Origin: a virus
Strand: one strand, 5' to 3'
Length of the DNA: 37,320 nucleotides
IMG/VR virus record: IMGVR_UViG_3300029286_003653
Location: 1-37,320 of that record
Shown: positions 6,997-15,334 of the stretch, one piece after another
How positions within the stretch are numbered: position 1 is the stretch's first letter
Layout of the letters: every line of letters starts with the position of its first letter
Program-made: the position numbers and the translations under genes
Notes under the pieces: generated by a model
The model's database searches: none
What the model was told of the DNA's origin: nothing
What the model saw: the letters and a program-made list of their open reading frames with translations, nothing else

Positions 6997-7081
6997 AGGC
7001 GGCGTGCATTACGTGGTCGTGCCTGTTAAAGGCGCAAGCTACAACACAATGAAGATCACCGAAAAAGACTTTGTCGAATAA
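6935..7081 (+). CDS. Small beta-rich phage protein (48 aa)
   Basis: An ATG at 6935 with a strong AAAGGAGG site (6919-6926) opens a 48-codon frame that overlaps the end of the nuclease gene by 62 bp. The product (LKIGDKITVPVKIVQIILDE onward) looks like one small SH3-like or beta-barrel fold. A longer version in the same frame from 6788 has no ribosome site and is rejected. The next gene follows after 10 bp with its ribosome site overlapping this stop. The function is unknown. Confidence 0.7.
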   Translation: MLKIGDKITVPVKIVQIILDEGGVHYVVVPVKGASYNTMKITEKDFVE

Positions 7082-7091
7082 GGAGGACGCA

Positions 7092-7493
7092 ATGAATAAA
7101 GCAACAGAGAGGGACTTGGTCTTGCAGTTCAAATGCGCCAAGGAAAAGCGTGAGGCTCTTAAAGAGGAGCTGAAGCAGGCGCAGGAGGAATACGAAAAGA
7201 CCGAGTTTGCTGTAATCGAGTATCTGGAATCGAATTCGGCGGTATCAACGGCCAACTATGAAGGCTTGGGATACGCACAGATTCAAAAGCCGAGGCTCTA
7301 TGCGAGTTGCAAAGAAGAGAACCTTCAGGAGTTGTTTGATTTCCTCAAAGATCATGGCAGGGAGGATTTGATTAAGACGATAGTCTTGCCTCAGAGCCTT
7401 TCGAGCTTCACGAGCGAATGCATAGAAAACGGCGATGAGATTCCAGAGTGTATCAGTTACTACCTAAAACCATCACTAAGGCTTTACTCGTAA
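7092..7493 (+). CDS. Hypothetical phage protein with N-terminal coiled coil
   Basis: The start at 7092 is fixed by AAGGAGG immediately over the previous stop; an in-frame ATG at 7071 lacks a site. The 133-residue product begins with a charged helix likely to form a coiled coil (about 5-45, FKCAKEKREALKEELKQAQE), followed by a mixed alpha/beta part. The family is not recognised. Its place between the nuclease/helicase genes and the gene at 7506 suggests a role in phage DNA metabolism, perhaps as partner of the 242-residue neighbour. Confidence 0.75.
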   Translation: MNKATERDLVLQFKCAKEKREALKEELKQAQEEYEKTEFAVIEYLESNSAVSTANYEGLGYAQIQKPRLYASCKEENLQELFDFLKDHGREDLIKTIVLPQSLSSFTSECIENGDEIPECISYYLKPSLRLYS

Positions 7494-7505
7494 AGGAGGC
7501 ATGAC

Positions 7506-8234
7506 ATGTCACAGGAAATAGCAAAAGTTCAAAGCGGCGCATTGATGCAGGCGGAAGGCGTTCAAAGAGGTTTCGAGGGCGGAGTGGATCGTGAGGATCT
7601 CATTATTCCTCGCGCGAAACTGATCCAGGCGTTGTCACCTGAATTAACGGAAGGACTCGAAGGTGTCAAAGTGGGGTCGGTTATTAATTCGCTCACCAAA
7701 GAGGTATTACCGCAGGAGTTTATTCCGATCTTCACGTTTAAGAATTACATCCGGTTTAATCCACGCAGTAAGGATGACCCGAATTTTGACTCGGAGTTCG
7801 CCCCGGGCGCGGTCATCTGGAAGTCAACGGATCCGCTGGACCCGAAAGTTAAAGCCGAGGCGAGGTTCGGGCCTAATGGGGAGAAGCCGGTTGCGACCAC
7901 GTTCATTAACTTCTTCTCGTACTTTCCGGGCGTTCCTATGCCGATCATCGTGAGTTTCTCAAAGACAAGTTACAGGGCGGGAAAGAATCTGTTGTCGCTG
8001 GCGAAGTTTCGCGGAGGCGATATGTTCTCGCGCAAATACAAGCTGGTGTCGCAGATGGAAACGAACGACATCGCGACCTATGCGGTATTCAAGGTTGCGC
8101 CGGTCGGTGACGCGCTGGCCGAGGAGTATGCGGTTTGTGAGCGGTTGTGGAATGACTTCGCATCGAAGGTGGATGCAATTCAGGTTCACGAGGAGGATGC
8201 ACAGGAAGATGTCGCGGAAAAAAGACCGTATTGA
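7506..8234 (+). CDS. Early phage protein, possible DNA-binding protein
   Basis: This soluble 242-residue protein has a GGAGG site six bases upstream. The core (about 40-200) is rich in beta strands and aromatic residues (FIPIFTFKNYIRFNP, TFINFFSYFPG, FSRKYKLVSQ), and the C-terminus is acidic (HEEDAQEDVAEK). A beta-rich core plus an acidic tail is the layout of phage single-stranded-DNA-binding proteins, and the gene sits between a helicase/nuclease pair and a primase-helicase. That role is an inference from shape and position; I cannot name the family with confidence. A strong terminator follows. Confidence 0.72.
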   Translation: MSQEIAKVQSGALMQAEGVQRGFEGGVDREDLIIPRAKLIQALSPELTEGLEGVKVGSVINSLTKEVLPQEFIPIFTFKNYIRFNPRSKDDPNFDSEFAPGAVIWKSTDPLDPKVKAEARFGPNGEKPVATTFINFFSYFPGVPMPIIVSFSKTSYRAGKNLLSLAKFRGGDMFSRKYKLVSQMETNDIATYAVFKVAPVGDALAEEYAVCERLWNDFASKVDAIQVHEEDAQEDVAEKRPY

Positions 8235-8241
8235 TAACCGA

Positions 8242-8270
8242 AGGGGGCGGTGTAATGCCGCCCCCTTTTC
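8242..8270 (+). terminator. Strong intrinsic terminator
   Basis: GGGGGCGG (8244-8251) pairs with CCGCCCCC (8259-8266) around a 7-base loop and is followed by TTTT. The stem extends by two A-T pairs. It closes the early operon before the primase-helicase gene. Confidence 0.85.
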
Positions 8271-8291
8271 AAATAGATTTGAGGTCAACGA

Positions 8292-10415
8292 ATGCTTGAA
8301 CAGGCTTTATTTTATGCTAGACGAGGATGGTCGGTATTCCCATGCAAAAACAAGATTCCTTTAACGCCACGCGGATTTAAGGACGCATCAGCCGATGAAG
8401 CGGTTATCAGGCAGTTATTCAACGGCCATAACGGCGCGAATATCGCTATCGCAACCGGCAAAGTGTCAGGGATATTTGTTGTCGATATTGACGTTAAGAA
8501 CGGCGCGACAGGCGATGAATCATTAAAGGATCTTGAACGCGAGTTTGGGGAGATACCGCATACCGTAGAAGCCCTCACGTGGAGCGGCGGAAGGCATATT
8601 TTCTTTCGCTATCCCGAGAACGGTGTTGGGTGTAAGACAGGCGTTCGCCCGGGTATCGATATCCGTGGTGACGGTGGTTATGTAATTGCGCCACCCAGCG
8701 TTATTGAGGACAGGTCATACGAATGGGAGGCGGCGCATCATCCTGATGAGACGATGATCGCTGAAGCCCCTGAGTGGTTGGTTGAGCTTTTAAGTGAGAA
8801 ACAGCCGGTTGTCGACCTGTCCGATAAGGGCGCGAAGATCACCGAGAACCGCAACAATTCGCTCATGCTCATGGGTGTGAAGTTGCGCAAGATGGGAATC
8901 GATCACCCGCAGATCGAGATGATGCTTCATTCGATAAACGACAGCCGTTGCTTGCCGCCCCTGCCTAAGAAGGAAGTTTCAACGATCGCCGCGAGTGTTT
9001 CGCGTTACAGCACTGAAGATGAGGATAAAACTAAGGCGCAGGCGAAAGAACCGTTTACGGATGTTTGGAACGCTGGTTTGTTTTTGGAGAAGTATGGCGA
9101 CAGCATTAAATATTGCGATTCCCTTGGCGGGTGGTTTATTTGGGATGGTACGAGGTGGGAACGTGATGAGAAATTCCAGATTTTAAAGCTGGCAAAAAAC
9201 ACCGCTAAGCAGATGTATCAGATGGCCAAGGTCGCGAACGACAAGTTTTTATTTAAGCATGCGGTAAGAAGCGAATCGGAAGCGCGGCTTAAAGCGATGA
9301 TCAGCCTCGTGCGAAGCGAAGGTGTTGCCGCGACAAGCGAAGATTTCGACAAAGATTTGTTTTTGCTTAACTGCAAGAACGGCACGCTGAGCCTTGAAAC
9401 TGGCGAGCTTAAACCGCACAGCAAAGATGATTACATTTCGCGTCGTGTCGAGCTTGGGTATCACAAAGACGCGGAGTGTCAGGAGTGGCGGCGTTTCTTG
9501 ATGACGATATTTCAGGGCGACATGCAGTTGATTGATTTTATGCAGAAGGCAGTGGGATATTCACTGTCCGGATCAACAAAAGAGCAGTGCGTCTTTATTC
9601 TTTATGGCGTGGGCATGAACGGCAAGTCCACGTTCTTAAAACATATTTTTAGGATTCTCGGCGATTACGCAATCAACACGCCAGCAACGACCTTGATGGA
9701 GAAGTACAACGATTCCATTCCGAATGATGTGGCGCGGCTTAAAGGCACGCGTTTTGTTACCGCTCTTGAGGCAGGGAAATCGAAGTCTTTAGCTGAGGCG
9801 CAAATCAAGCAGTTGACTGGTGATGATCCGATATCGGCGCGGTATCTGCATAGAGAGTATTTTGATTTCTTCGCCACGTTCAAGATTTTCTTCGCAACAA
9901 ATCATAAGCCCAATATTTCAGGAACGGACAAAGGCATTTGGCGGCGCATTGTCACCATTCCGTTTGAGCGCGTCATTCAACCCAATGAACGTGATCCCAA
10001 GCTGGATGAGAAGCTGTCGGCTGAATATGAGGGCATTCTGAATTGGGCTGTTGAAGGCTTTCAGGCTTGGCAGAAGCAGGGTTTAGGCAGACCGGACAAG
10101 GTTGTGGCGGCTACGAATGAGTATCAAGAGGAATCGGATCTGATCGGCAATTACATTGAGGAACGATGTGTGTTAGGGCAGGAGTGCAAGGTTCAGTCAG
10201 GTGTCATTCTCAAAGATATTCAGCAATGGGCAAAGGATATTGGCCTTCGTTATATCAACCGCAATGAGTTTATCGATTATATGAAGAAGCGCGGGTTTGT
10301 GAAGGAAAGGATCACTCATGGCGGAGACAAAGGCAATCTTTACTGGTTTGGGGTGGGGTTAAAGGCAGGCGAGAATCAGATGAGCGCCGATTTTAACGAG
10401 CCAAGGCCGTTTTGA
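8292..10415 (+). CDS. Bifunctional primase-polymerase / D5-type replicative helicase
   Basis: This is a 707-residue replication initiator of the P4-like phage/plasmid primase family. The N-terminal prim-pol domain (about 1-165) has the metal-binding pair D65 and D67 in VVDIDVK and the nucleotide-binding GGRHIFFRYP with H102. A middle region of unknown role leads to a D5 N-terminal-like part (about 355-430). The superfamily 3 ATPase follows with Walker A GVGMNGKST at 439-447 and downstream FFATNHKP and RRI motifs. The C-terminal part probably contains a winged helix. The protein should open the origin, unwind DNA and prime synthesis alone. Candidate origin iterons follow directly behind the gene. 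The start uses a GAGG site about nine bases upstream. Confidence 0.93.
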   Translation: MLEQALFYARRGWSVFPCKNKIPLTPRGFKDASADEAVIRQLFNGHNGANIAIATGKVSGIFVVDIDVKNGATGDESLKDLEREFGEIPHTVEALTWSGGRHIFFRYPENGVGCKTGVRPGIDIRGDGGYVIAPPSVIEDRSYEWEAAHHPDETMIAEAPEWLVELLSEKQPVVDLSDKGAKITENRNNSLMLMGVKLRKMGIDHPQIEMMLHSINDSRCLPPLPKKEVSTIAASVSRYSTEDEDKTKAQAKEPFTDVWNAGLFLEKYGDSIKYCDSLGGWFIWDGTRWERDEKFQILKLAKNTAKQMYQMAKVANDKFLFKHAVRSESEARLKAMISLVRSEGVAATSEDFDKDLFLLNCKNGTLSLETGELKPHSKDDYISRRVELGYHKDAECQEWRRFLMTIFQGDMQLIDFMQKAVGYSLSGSTKEQCVFILYGVGMNGKSTFLKHIFRILGDYAINTPATTLMEKYNDSIPNDVARLKGTRFVTALEAGKSKSLAEAQIKQLTGDDPISARYLHREYFDFFATFKIFFATNHKPNISGTDKGIWRRIVTIPFERVIQPNERDPKLDEKLSAEYEGILNWAVEGFQAWQKQGLGRPDKVVAATNEYQEESDLIGNYIEERCVLGQECKVQSGVILKDIQQWAKDIGLRYINRNEFIDYMKKRGFVKERITHGGDKGNLYWFGVGLKAGENQMSADFNEPRPF

Positions 10416-10569
10416 GTGAAAGAAGTGAAGGAAAAGTGAAGATATTTTATCGAAGTTTCACCGCGTAAATGCTTATCAAACAAGCAGTTGGGTAGGCAGT
10501 GAAGGAAGTGAAAGAAGTTTTTCTCTTTATATAAAGACTAAAAAATAAAAAAATAAATAAATTATATAT
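10416..10569. other. Candidate phage replication origin (iterons plus AT-rich stretch)
   Basis: Nine-base words GTGAARGAA occur at 10416, 10425, 10499 and 10508, in the order A/G then G/A, with a related word at 10436 and an inverted TTTCAC at about 10457. They are followed by about 50 bases of nearly pure A/T (10517-10569), which could melt easily. The segment lies directly behind the replicative primase-helicase, where P4-type enzymes often find their origin. It may also carry the promoter of the next gene. Confidence 0.45.
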
Positions 10570-10843
10570 GAGCATAAACAGAAACAATCTTCACTATCTT
10601 CACTCGGACGAAGCAGTGCGCTTCGATAAGTACAAAGCATTGTACAAGAGGTTCATCGATGGCACGAGGTGGATCAACGACAAGATGGCAGAAGGCATTA
10701 ATGCAGATCAGGACAAGGAAGACTTCAATCGTTTAGTTGTTGAGCCTATGGACGCTATGTGGGCTGGGTTCATGGATGAGGAGAAGGACTATTGGATTAA
10801 GGTCAACGATGCAGTACGAATCTTTAACGGAAGGATAGTGTGA
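10568..10843 (+). CDS. Hypothetical phage protein (91 aa)
   Basis: This is a 91-residue, mostly helical, charged protein with many aromatic residues (YKALYKRFIDGTRWIND, MWAGFMDEEKDYWIKV). I do not recognise the family. No good ribosome site precedes the ATG; the upstream sequence is A/T only, so the message may be almost leaderless or the start may differ. It follows the candidate origin and is coupled by TGATG to the small membrane protein that comes next. Confidence 0.65.
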   Translation: MSINRNNLHYLHSDEAVRFDKYKALYKRFIDGTRWINDKMAEGINADQDKEDFNRLVVEPMDAMWAGFMDEEKDYWIKVNDAVRIFNGRIV

Positions 10844-10977
10844 TGGAGAAGGTATTCCCTTTGGTTTTGATCGTGCTCGATCTCTTAGCGGCATGTGTCT
10901 ATGGATGGCAGGGCGACGTGCGTCATGCAGTCTATTGGCTGAGTGCGGGGGTGTTGACTGTATGCGTGACGTTTTGA
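10843..10977 (+). CDS. Small single-span membrane protein (44 aa)
   Basis: The start overlaps the previous stop as TGATG. The product has an N-terminal hydrophobic segment (VFPLVLIVLDLLAACVYG), a short polar link and a second hydrophobic stretch (AVYWLSAGVLTVCVTF), so it should sit in the inner membrane. Proteins of this shape are common in siphoviruses just ahead of the methylase and terminase genes; their function is not known. The 190 bp after it hold no convincing gene. Confidence 0.65.
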   Translation: MEKVFPLVLIVLDLLAACVYGWQGDVRHAVYWLSAGVLTVCVTF

Positions 10978-11168
10978 TTTTACGGGTCCTTGGAAGGGGG
11001 TGTCGGCTGCGGGTCAGGCGAGGCGACCGCCTTCAGTGATATTAGATTTTAAAAATGTCGTGTCGTGGTCGTAAAGGGCATTTTATGGGTAAGGGTTGGG
11101 AAACGCTCGGAAAGGCGTCCCCCGTCGTTAAAACAGGGCAAGAACAGGTCAAAAAGGGAGGTATGTCG

Positions 11169-12467
11169 ATGGCAAATATCAATGTAAAACCGGACATTTG
11201 TGATGTCCGAATGTCCGATATAAGACCGGCACCTTATAACCCAAGGGAGATATCCCCGGAATCGTTGGCTGGGTTGCGGCAGTCGCTTGAAAAGTTCGGA
11301 ATGGTTGATCTTCTTGTGATTAATAAACGCAACATGCATATCATTTCAGGACACCAGCGGTTCAAGATTTTGCAGGAGGAGGGTGTTGAGAGCGTTGAGG
11401 CGATTATGGTCGATGTGGATGAAGTAACTGAAATGGCCATGAACGTCACGCTTAATTCGCAGGAGGTCACTGGTCGGTGGACAGCGGCTTTGATTCCGTT
11501 ATTGGAGAAGTTAAGGACAGAAGACGCCGGAGGGTATATTGACCTTCGTATGAAAGAGCTACGCCAGCAGGTAGCGGATTTGGAAATTGAGAACATGGGC
11601 GATGGAAAGACCTTGCCGGATGATATTCCTGAACCACCTAAAGAGGCAATCACAAAAAAAGGTGATTTATGGATCTTGGGTGAGCACCGGCTTCTTTGCG
11701 GCGATAGCACTATCGATGAGGATGTGTCGCGGCTCATGGATGGCCAGAAGGCCGCTTTGTGGGCTACGGATCCGCCATATTGCGTTGACTATACCGGAGC
11801 GAATCGTCCGAACGGCGGGAGGGATTGGTCGAACGTTTACCACGAAATTGATATCCCTGATGCGGTGGATTTCATGCGCAAGTTTCTTACTGTGGGGCTT
11901 AAGCACATTCAGGAAAAGACGGCTTTGTATATGTGGCACGCTTCGAAGCGAAAGTCGGACATCGAGGGCGTGTGCAAAGAGCTGGGTATTCTTATCCATC
12001 AGGAAATCGTTTGGGTTAAACCGTGCGTGATTCTGACCTTTTCATTTTATTCGTGGCGGCATGAGCCGTGCCTTTTGATGTGGGTTAAAGGGCATAAGCC
12101 GGACTATAAACCAAAGAATAAATCTATCGGCAGTGTGTGGACTGTGGGTTTCTTGAGGTCAGGCGATCCGACTACTCCTGAATATCACACTGATGTTTGG
12201 GAACTTGATTGGGAAGGCAAGAAGCGCAATTCCGGACTGGATCATCCTACTGTTAAGCCGACCGAGGTTTTCGCGATTCCTATGCGGGTGCATACGACCC
12301 CGGGTGATATTTGTTATGAACCGTTTAGCGGATCTGGATCGCAGATTATCGCGGGTGAGCGTTTGAATAGGCGCGTGTTTGCAATGGAGTTAGAGCCAGT
12401 CTTTTGTGATGTGGCGGTGCGGCGTTGGGAAGAATTCACTGGGAAGAAGGCAATCTTAAATGGCTGA
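11169..12467 (+). CDS. ParB-like domain fused to DNA methyltransferase (N4/N6 type)
   Basis: This 432-residue enzyme modifies bases in phage DNA. Residues about 10-140 form a ParB/sulfiredoxin-like domain with GHQR at 61-64. A methyltransferase follows with catalytic motif IV DPPY at 201-204 and the AdoMet motif FSGSGS at 386-391. This order (IV, target recognition, I) makes it a beta-class N6-adenine or N4-cytosine methylase. Phages carry this fusion to protect their DNA against host restriction, often beside the terminase. The start at 11169 gives a seven-base gap from GGAGG (11157-11161); ATGs at 11163 and 11055 fit worse. No restriction partner is next to it. The 3' end overlaps the terminase small subunit gene by 8 bp. 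Confidence 0.9.
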   Translation: MANINVKPDICDVRMSDIRPAPYNPREISPESLAGLRQSLEKFGMVDLLVINKRNMHIISGHQRFKILQEEGVESVEAIMVDVDEVTEMAMNVTLNSQEVTGRWTAALIPLLEKLRTEDAGGYIDLRMKELRQQVADLEIENMGDGKTLPDDIPEPPKEAITKKGDLWILGEHRLLCGDSTIDEDVSRLMDGQKAALWATDPPYCVDYTGANRPNGGRDWSNVYHEIDIPDAVDFMRKFLTVGLKHIQEKTALYMWHASKRKSDIEGVCKELGILIHQEIVWVKPCVILTFSFYSWRHEPCLLMWVKGHKPDYKPKNKSIGSVWTVGFLRSGDPTTPEYHTDVWELDWEGKKRNSGLDHPTVKPTEVFAIPMRVHTTPGDICYEPFSGSGSQIIAGERLNRRVFAMELEPVFCDVAVRRWEEFTGKKAILNG

Positions 12468-13149
12468 TCAGAAACAAAGCTTGGCTGATATCGCGCGGAA
12501 GAAGCGGCACCTGCATTTGATCGAAAAAATGCATGGCGGCGCGCCGTTGACTAAGCCCGAGATTGCAGAACTTGAACTATTCGAGGCAGAGCCGCTTGCG
12601 CCGACAGTTGTAAAAACGATTGAGGAGGTTGCCAAGGTGATGGACGTGTCGTATCGCACTGTCCAGCGTTGGAAGCAGGATGGCATGCCAACGACCAAAG
12701 ACGGATTCTATGACCTTGATGAGATTAAGGTGTGGCATACATCGCGGAATGAGGATGGCTCAAGTGAATTTAAAGAACGCAAGGAATACTGGGAAGATAA
12801 AATTCTTGAGTATAAAGCGACGAGGCTAGAGCTGGAATTGAAAAAAGCGACTGCCGAGGTTGTTTCGAGGGAGGAAGTTGAAAAAGGTCAAATTGCTCGG
12901 ATCATCATGGTGAAGCGTGAGTTTTTGGCATTGCCGAGAATTATGGCGCCTAAACTTGCAATGCGGGAACCGCGCGAAATTGAAGCCGAACTTTATGAAA
13001 CGATAAGTGGAATCATAGATGATTTCTCAGGAGTGAAAGATGCTGTTGAAAACGGAAAAGAAAATGCTGAGCCAGTCGGAACGTCAGGCATGGATGAGGC
13101 CGCTTCCGATAACGGTGAGCCAGTGGGCGGATCAGTATCGGATTCTTAA
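12460..13149 (+). CDS. Terminase small subunit (Nu1-like)
   Basis: This is the DNA-recognition subunit of the packaging motor. The 229-residue protein has a helix-turn-helix in the middle (EEVAKVMDVSYRTVQRWKQD GM, about 55-75) like lambda Nu1, then a long charged helix (about 105-150) likely to mediate assembly and binding to the large subunit. The C-terminal 30 residues or so are disordered and acidic (EPVGTSGMDEAASDNGEPVG), and they are encoded in the stretch shared with the large-subunit gene. The gene overlaps the methylase upstream by 8 bp and the large subunit downstream by 110 bp. Confidence 0.85.
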   Translation: MADQKQSLADIARKKRHLHLIEKMHGGAPLTKPEIAELELFEAEPLAPTVVKTIEEVAKVMDVSYRTVQRWKQDGMPTTKDGFYDLDEIKVWHTSRNEDGSSEFKERKEYWEDKILEYKATRLELELKKATAEVVSREEVEKGQIARIIMVKREFLALPRIMAPKLAMREPREIEAELYETISGIIDDFSGVKDAVENGKENAEPVGTSGMDEAASDNGEPVGGSVSDS

Positions 13150-14914
13150 TACGATCACATCTGCAGAGCCGGGGCGGTGGAAGACAGGCCGGACGCCGTA
13201 CTTAAAAGGTGTCATGGATGCTTTCACGGATCCACTGGTTGAAGAAATTACTGTTATGGCGGCTTCGCAGGTTGGCAAGACCGAGGGCATGTATAACATG
13301 CTTGGGTACCTCATTGATCAGGATCCGGGCCCTACGCTGATGGTTCTGCCGCGTGAAAGCGACGCAAAGAGCGTTTCCTATAACCGCGTTCTTCCAATGA
13401 TTGAGGGTGCCGGTGTTTTAAGATCGCACATCAATGAACTATCCGATGATATCACAAAGCTCGAATATCATTTAGACCGTATGATCCTTTATTTCGCCGG
13501 ATCGAACAGTCCGGCAGATTTGGCGTCACGGCCGATCCGTTATTTGTTTTTAGATGAAGTTGACAAATATCCGAGATTCTCAGGGCGCGAGGCTGACCCG
13601 ATTAAGCTGGCATCTGAGCGGCAGAAGACTTTTTGGAATAAAAAGACAGTTAAGGTTTCGACGCCAACAACCCGGGATGGATATATCTTCCGTGAATATG
13701 ACAGGTCGGATAAGCGCAAGTATTACGTTCCGTGTCCGCATTGCGGAAAGTATCAAGTTTTTGTTTTTGGCCAGATCAAATGGCCTAACAGTGAGCGGTC
13801 GGCCGAGAAGATAAAAAATGAGCGACTCGCTTGGTATGAGTGCGTGTATTGCAAAAAGCGGATCGAGGATTATCACAAAAACAAAATACTACCTCTGGGG
13901 CATTGGGTGCCGGAGGGCGCAGACATTGCGGATGACGGGACGATCACCGGCGACGTTATAAAAAGCAAGCACCGAGGTTTTTGGATCAATTCGCTTTATT
14001 CGCCATGGCTGACGTGGAGTGATATCGCTTCGGAATTCTTAAAGTCAAAAGATTATATCGAACTCTTGATGAATTTTGTCAACTCTTGGCTTGCTGAGGT
14101 TTGGGAAGAAAAGATTGAGGAAACAACGGTTGATAAAGTCCGTAATTTGTCGCGTGATTATGATGCAGGGGTTATCACGGACGATGTGTTTGTTTTGACA
14201 GCCGGAGTGGATGTTCAGAAAGATCATTTTTATTACGTGATTCGAGGTTGGGGATACTGTGAAGAGTCGTGGCTTATTAAGGCTGAACGGGTTGAATACT
14301 GGGAGGACATTGTTGATCGTTTGTTCAAAACTGAATATAAGCGCATCGGGAGCGAAGAAACCCTGTCGGTTTATTTAACGTGTGTCGATTCCGGATACCG
14401 CACAGATGAGGTTTACCAGTTCTGCCGATTTTGGCATGACAAAACAAAAGCGATTAAAGGTCAGGATCAGTTAACAGACGGTAGATTTTATCGCGCGACA
14501 AAGATTGATATTAATTCCCGCACGGGAAGCGTGATTCATAACGGACTTGTTTTGTGGAACATCAACACGATGCAGTACAAAGATAAGATTAACCGGCTGG
14601 TTAATTCTAAAGATCCGGTTAAATGGCATCTGTTCAAAAATATATCAGACGAGTATCTCTCACAGTTTACCGCAGAGCATAAAGTTTTGATTAGGAACAG
14701 AAACACCGGCGCGGCCAAAGAGGTTTGGCAGAAAAAACGAGAAGCAATCGCAAATCATTATCTCGATGCGGAAGTTTACGCGGTTGCCGCGGCAGATATC
14801 ATCAGAGCTTTGAATATCAGGCGCGAGGAAGGGGCAAAACAGCAACGCGTGGTCAATGATCAGCTTAACGCGAAGCAAATCTGGATCAGAAAGCGGGAAG
14901 GGTCTTGGCTGTAA
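13040..14914 (+). CDS. Terminase large subunit (GpA family)
   Basis: This is the ATPase and nuclease that cuts and pumps phage DNA into the prohead. The 624-residue protein is of the lambda GpA type. Walker A is ASQVGKTE (75-82), Walker B with the catalytic carboxylate is LFLDEVDKYP (169-178), and paired cysteines follow as CPHC and CVYC (about 234-280), typical of GpA proteins. The C-terminal half carries the RNase-H-like nuclease, with candidate acidic residues in TAGVDVQKDHFYYVIRGWG. The start at 13040 has CAGGAG about seven bases upstream, although it lies 110 bp inside the small-subunit gene; 13064 is an alternative. The GpA type predicts cohesive-end packaging. Confidence 0.95.
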   Translation: MLLKTEKKMLSQSERQAWMRPLPITVSQWADQYRILNTITSAEPGRWKTGRTPYLKGVMDAFTDPLVEEITVMAASQVGKTEGMYNMLGYLIDQDPGPTLMVLPRESDAKSVSYNRVLPMIEGAGVLRSHINELSDDITKLEYHLDRMILYFAGSNSPADLASRPIRYLFLDEVDKYPRFSGREADPIKLASERQKTFWNKKTVKVSTPTTRDGYIFREYDRSDKRKYYVPCPHCGKYQVFVFGQIKWPNSERSAEKIKNERLAWYECVYCKKRIEDYHKNKILPLGHWVPEGADIADDGTITGDVIKSKHRGFWINSLYSPWLTWSDIASEFLKSKDYIELLMNFVNSWLAEVWEEKIEETTVDKVRNLSRDYDAGVITDDVFVLTAGVDVQKDHFYYVIRGWGYCEESWLIKAERVEYWEDIVDRLFKTEYKRIGSEETLSVYLTCVDSGYRTDEVYQFCRFWHDKTKAIKGQDQLTDGRFYRATKIDINSRTGSVIHNGLVLWNINTMQYKDKINRLVNSKDPVKWHLFKNISDEYLSQFTAEHKVLIRNRNTGAAKEVWQKKREAIANHYLDAEVYAVAAADIIRALNIRREEGAKQQRVVNDQLNAKQIWIRKREGSWL

Positions 14915-15159
14915 TGGGAAGATGGCTCGAACGAAAATCAAATTGGCTAAAAAACGACAGACAGCAAGAGAATGTCCGACAGGCAGGGCGTCCGGTAAAC
15001 AACAGTGAGGATTACGGCGTGCGATATATTCCTATTCGTTGCCCAAAGTGCCGAAGCAAAGACAATAAATGCTATGCAAGCCGCCCGCCTATCAGGTATC
15101 ACGTTTGTAATAAATGCGGGCATAATTTCAAATCAGTTGAGGCGAACGATGAAAAATAA
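14914..15159 (+). CDS. Zinc-ribbon protein (Com-like)
   Basis: This 81-residue protein begins at an ATG overlapping the terminase stop (TAATG). Two CxxC pairs (CPKC and CNKC) about 25 residues apart, with aromatic residues between, form a zinc ribbon resembling the Mu Com translational activator and related phage proteins. The N-terminal part is basic (GRWLERKSNWLKNDRQQ). It probably binds nucleic acid. In Mu the Com gene precedes a DNA-modification gene, but here only a very short frame and a terminator follow. The regulatory role is inferred from family and position. Confidence 0.7.
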   Translation: MGRWLERKSNWLKNDRQQENVRQAGRPVNNSEDYGVRYIPIRCPKCRSKDNKCYASRPPIRYHVCNKCGHNFKSVEANDEK

Positions 15160-15223
15160 TTATTACCAATTTGTGGTAACGACCCCATTGTCAAAAAACG
15201 TAGTTAAGGTAATATTGAAGTAG
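15149..15223 (+). CDS. Possible tiny ORF (24 aa) after the zinc-ribbon gene
   Basis: An ATG at 15149 lies six bases after GAGG and overlaps the stop of the zinc-ribbon gene. The frame reads 24 codons (KNNYYQFVVTTPLSKNVVKV) with no known family. It could be a real leader-type peptide, the remnant of a longer lost gene, or chance. Confidence 0.25.
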   Translation: MKNNYYQFVVTTPLSKNVVKVILK

Positions 15224-15260
15224 AAAACTTATAGCGGGACAGCTGATCACTGTTGCCGCA

Positions 15261-15318
15261 CCCAATAGCAGTAAAAGCCATCTCCAGTCGACTGGCGGGA
15301 GATGGCTTTTTTATTGGG
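15261..15318 (+). terminator. Intrinsic terminator between packaging and head genes
   Basis: A 13-bp stem (15273-15285 with 15298-15310) ends in a T-rich stretch. An outer pair CCCAATA/TATTGGG (15261-15267/15312-15318) extends it. Transcription of the terminase block should stop here, or be regulated, before the head operon. Confidence 0.8.
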
Positions 15319-15334
15319 ATGATGAGGGGAAGAA

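Noticed and set aside
7501-7503. ATG just before the start at 7506
   Set aside because: It is out of frame with the 242-residue gene and too close to the ribosome site.
11055-11168. 38-residue N-terminal extension of the ParB-methylase
   Set aside because: There is no ribosome site at 11055, and a strong GGAGG fits the ATG at 11169.
11234-11737. 167-codon minus-strand frame opposite the ParB-methylase gene
   Set aside because: It is Ser/Ile-rich as expected from antisense of this codon usage, with no ribosome site; the plus-strand protein has full motifs.
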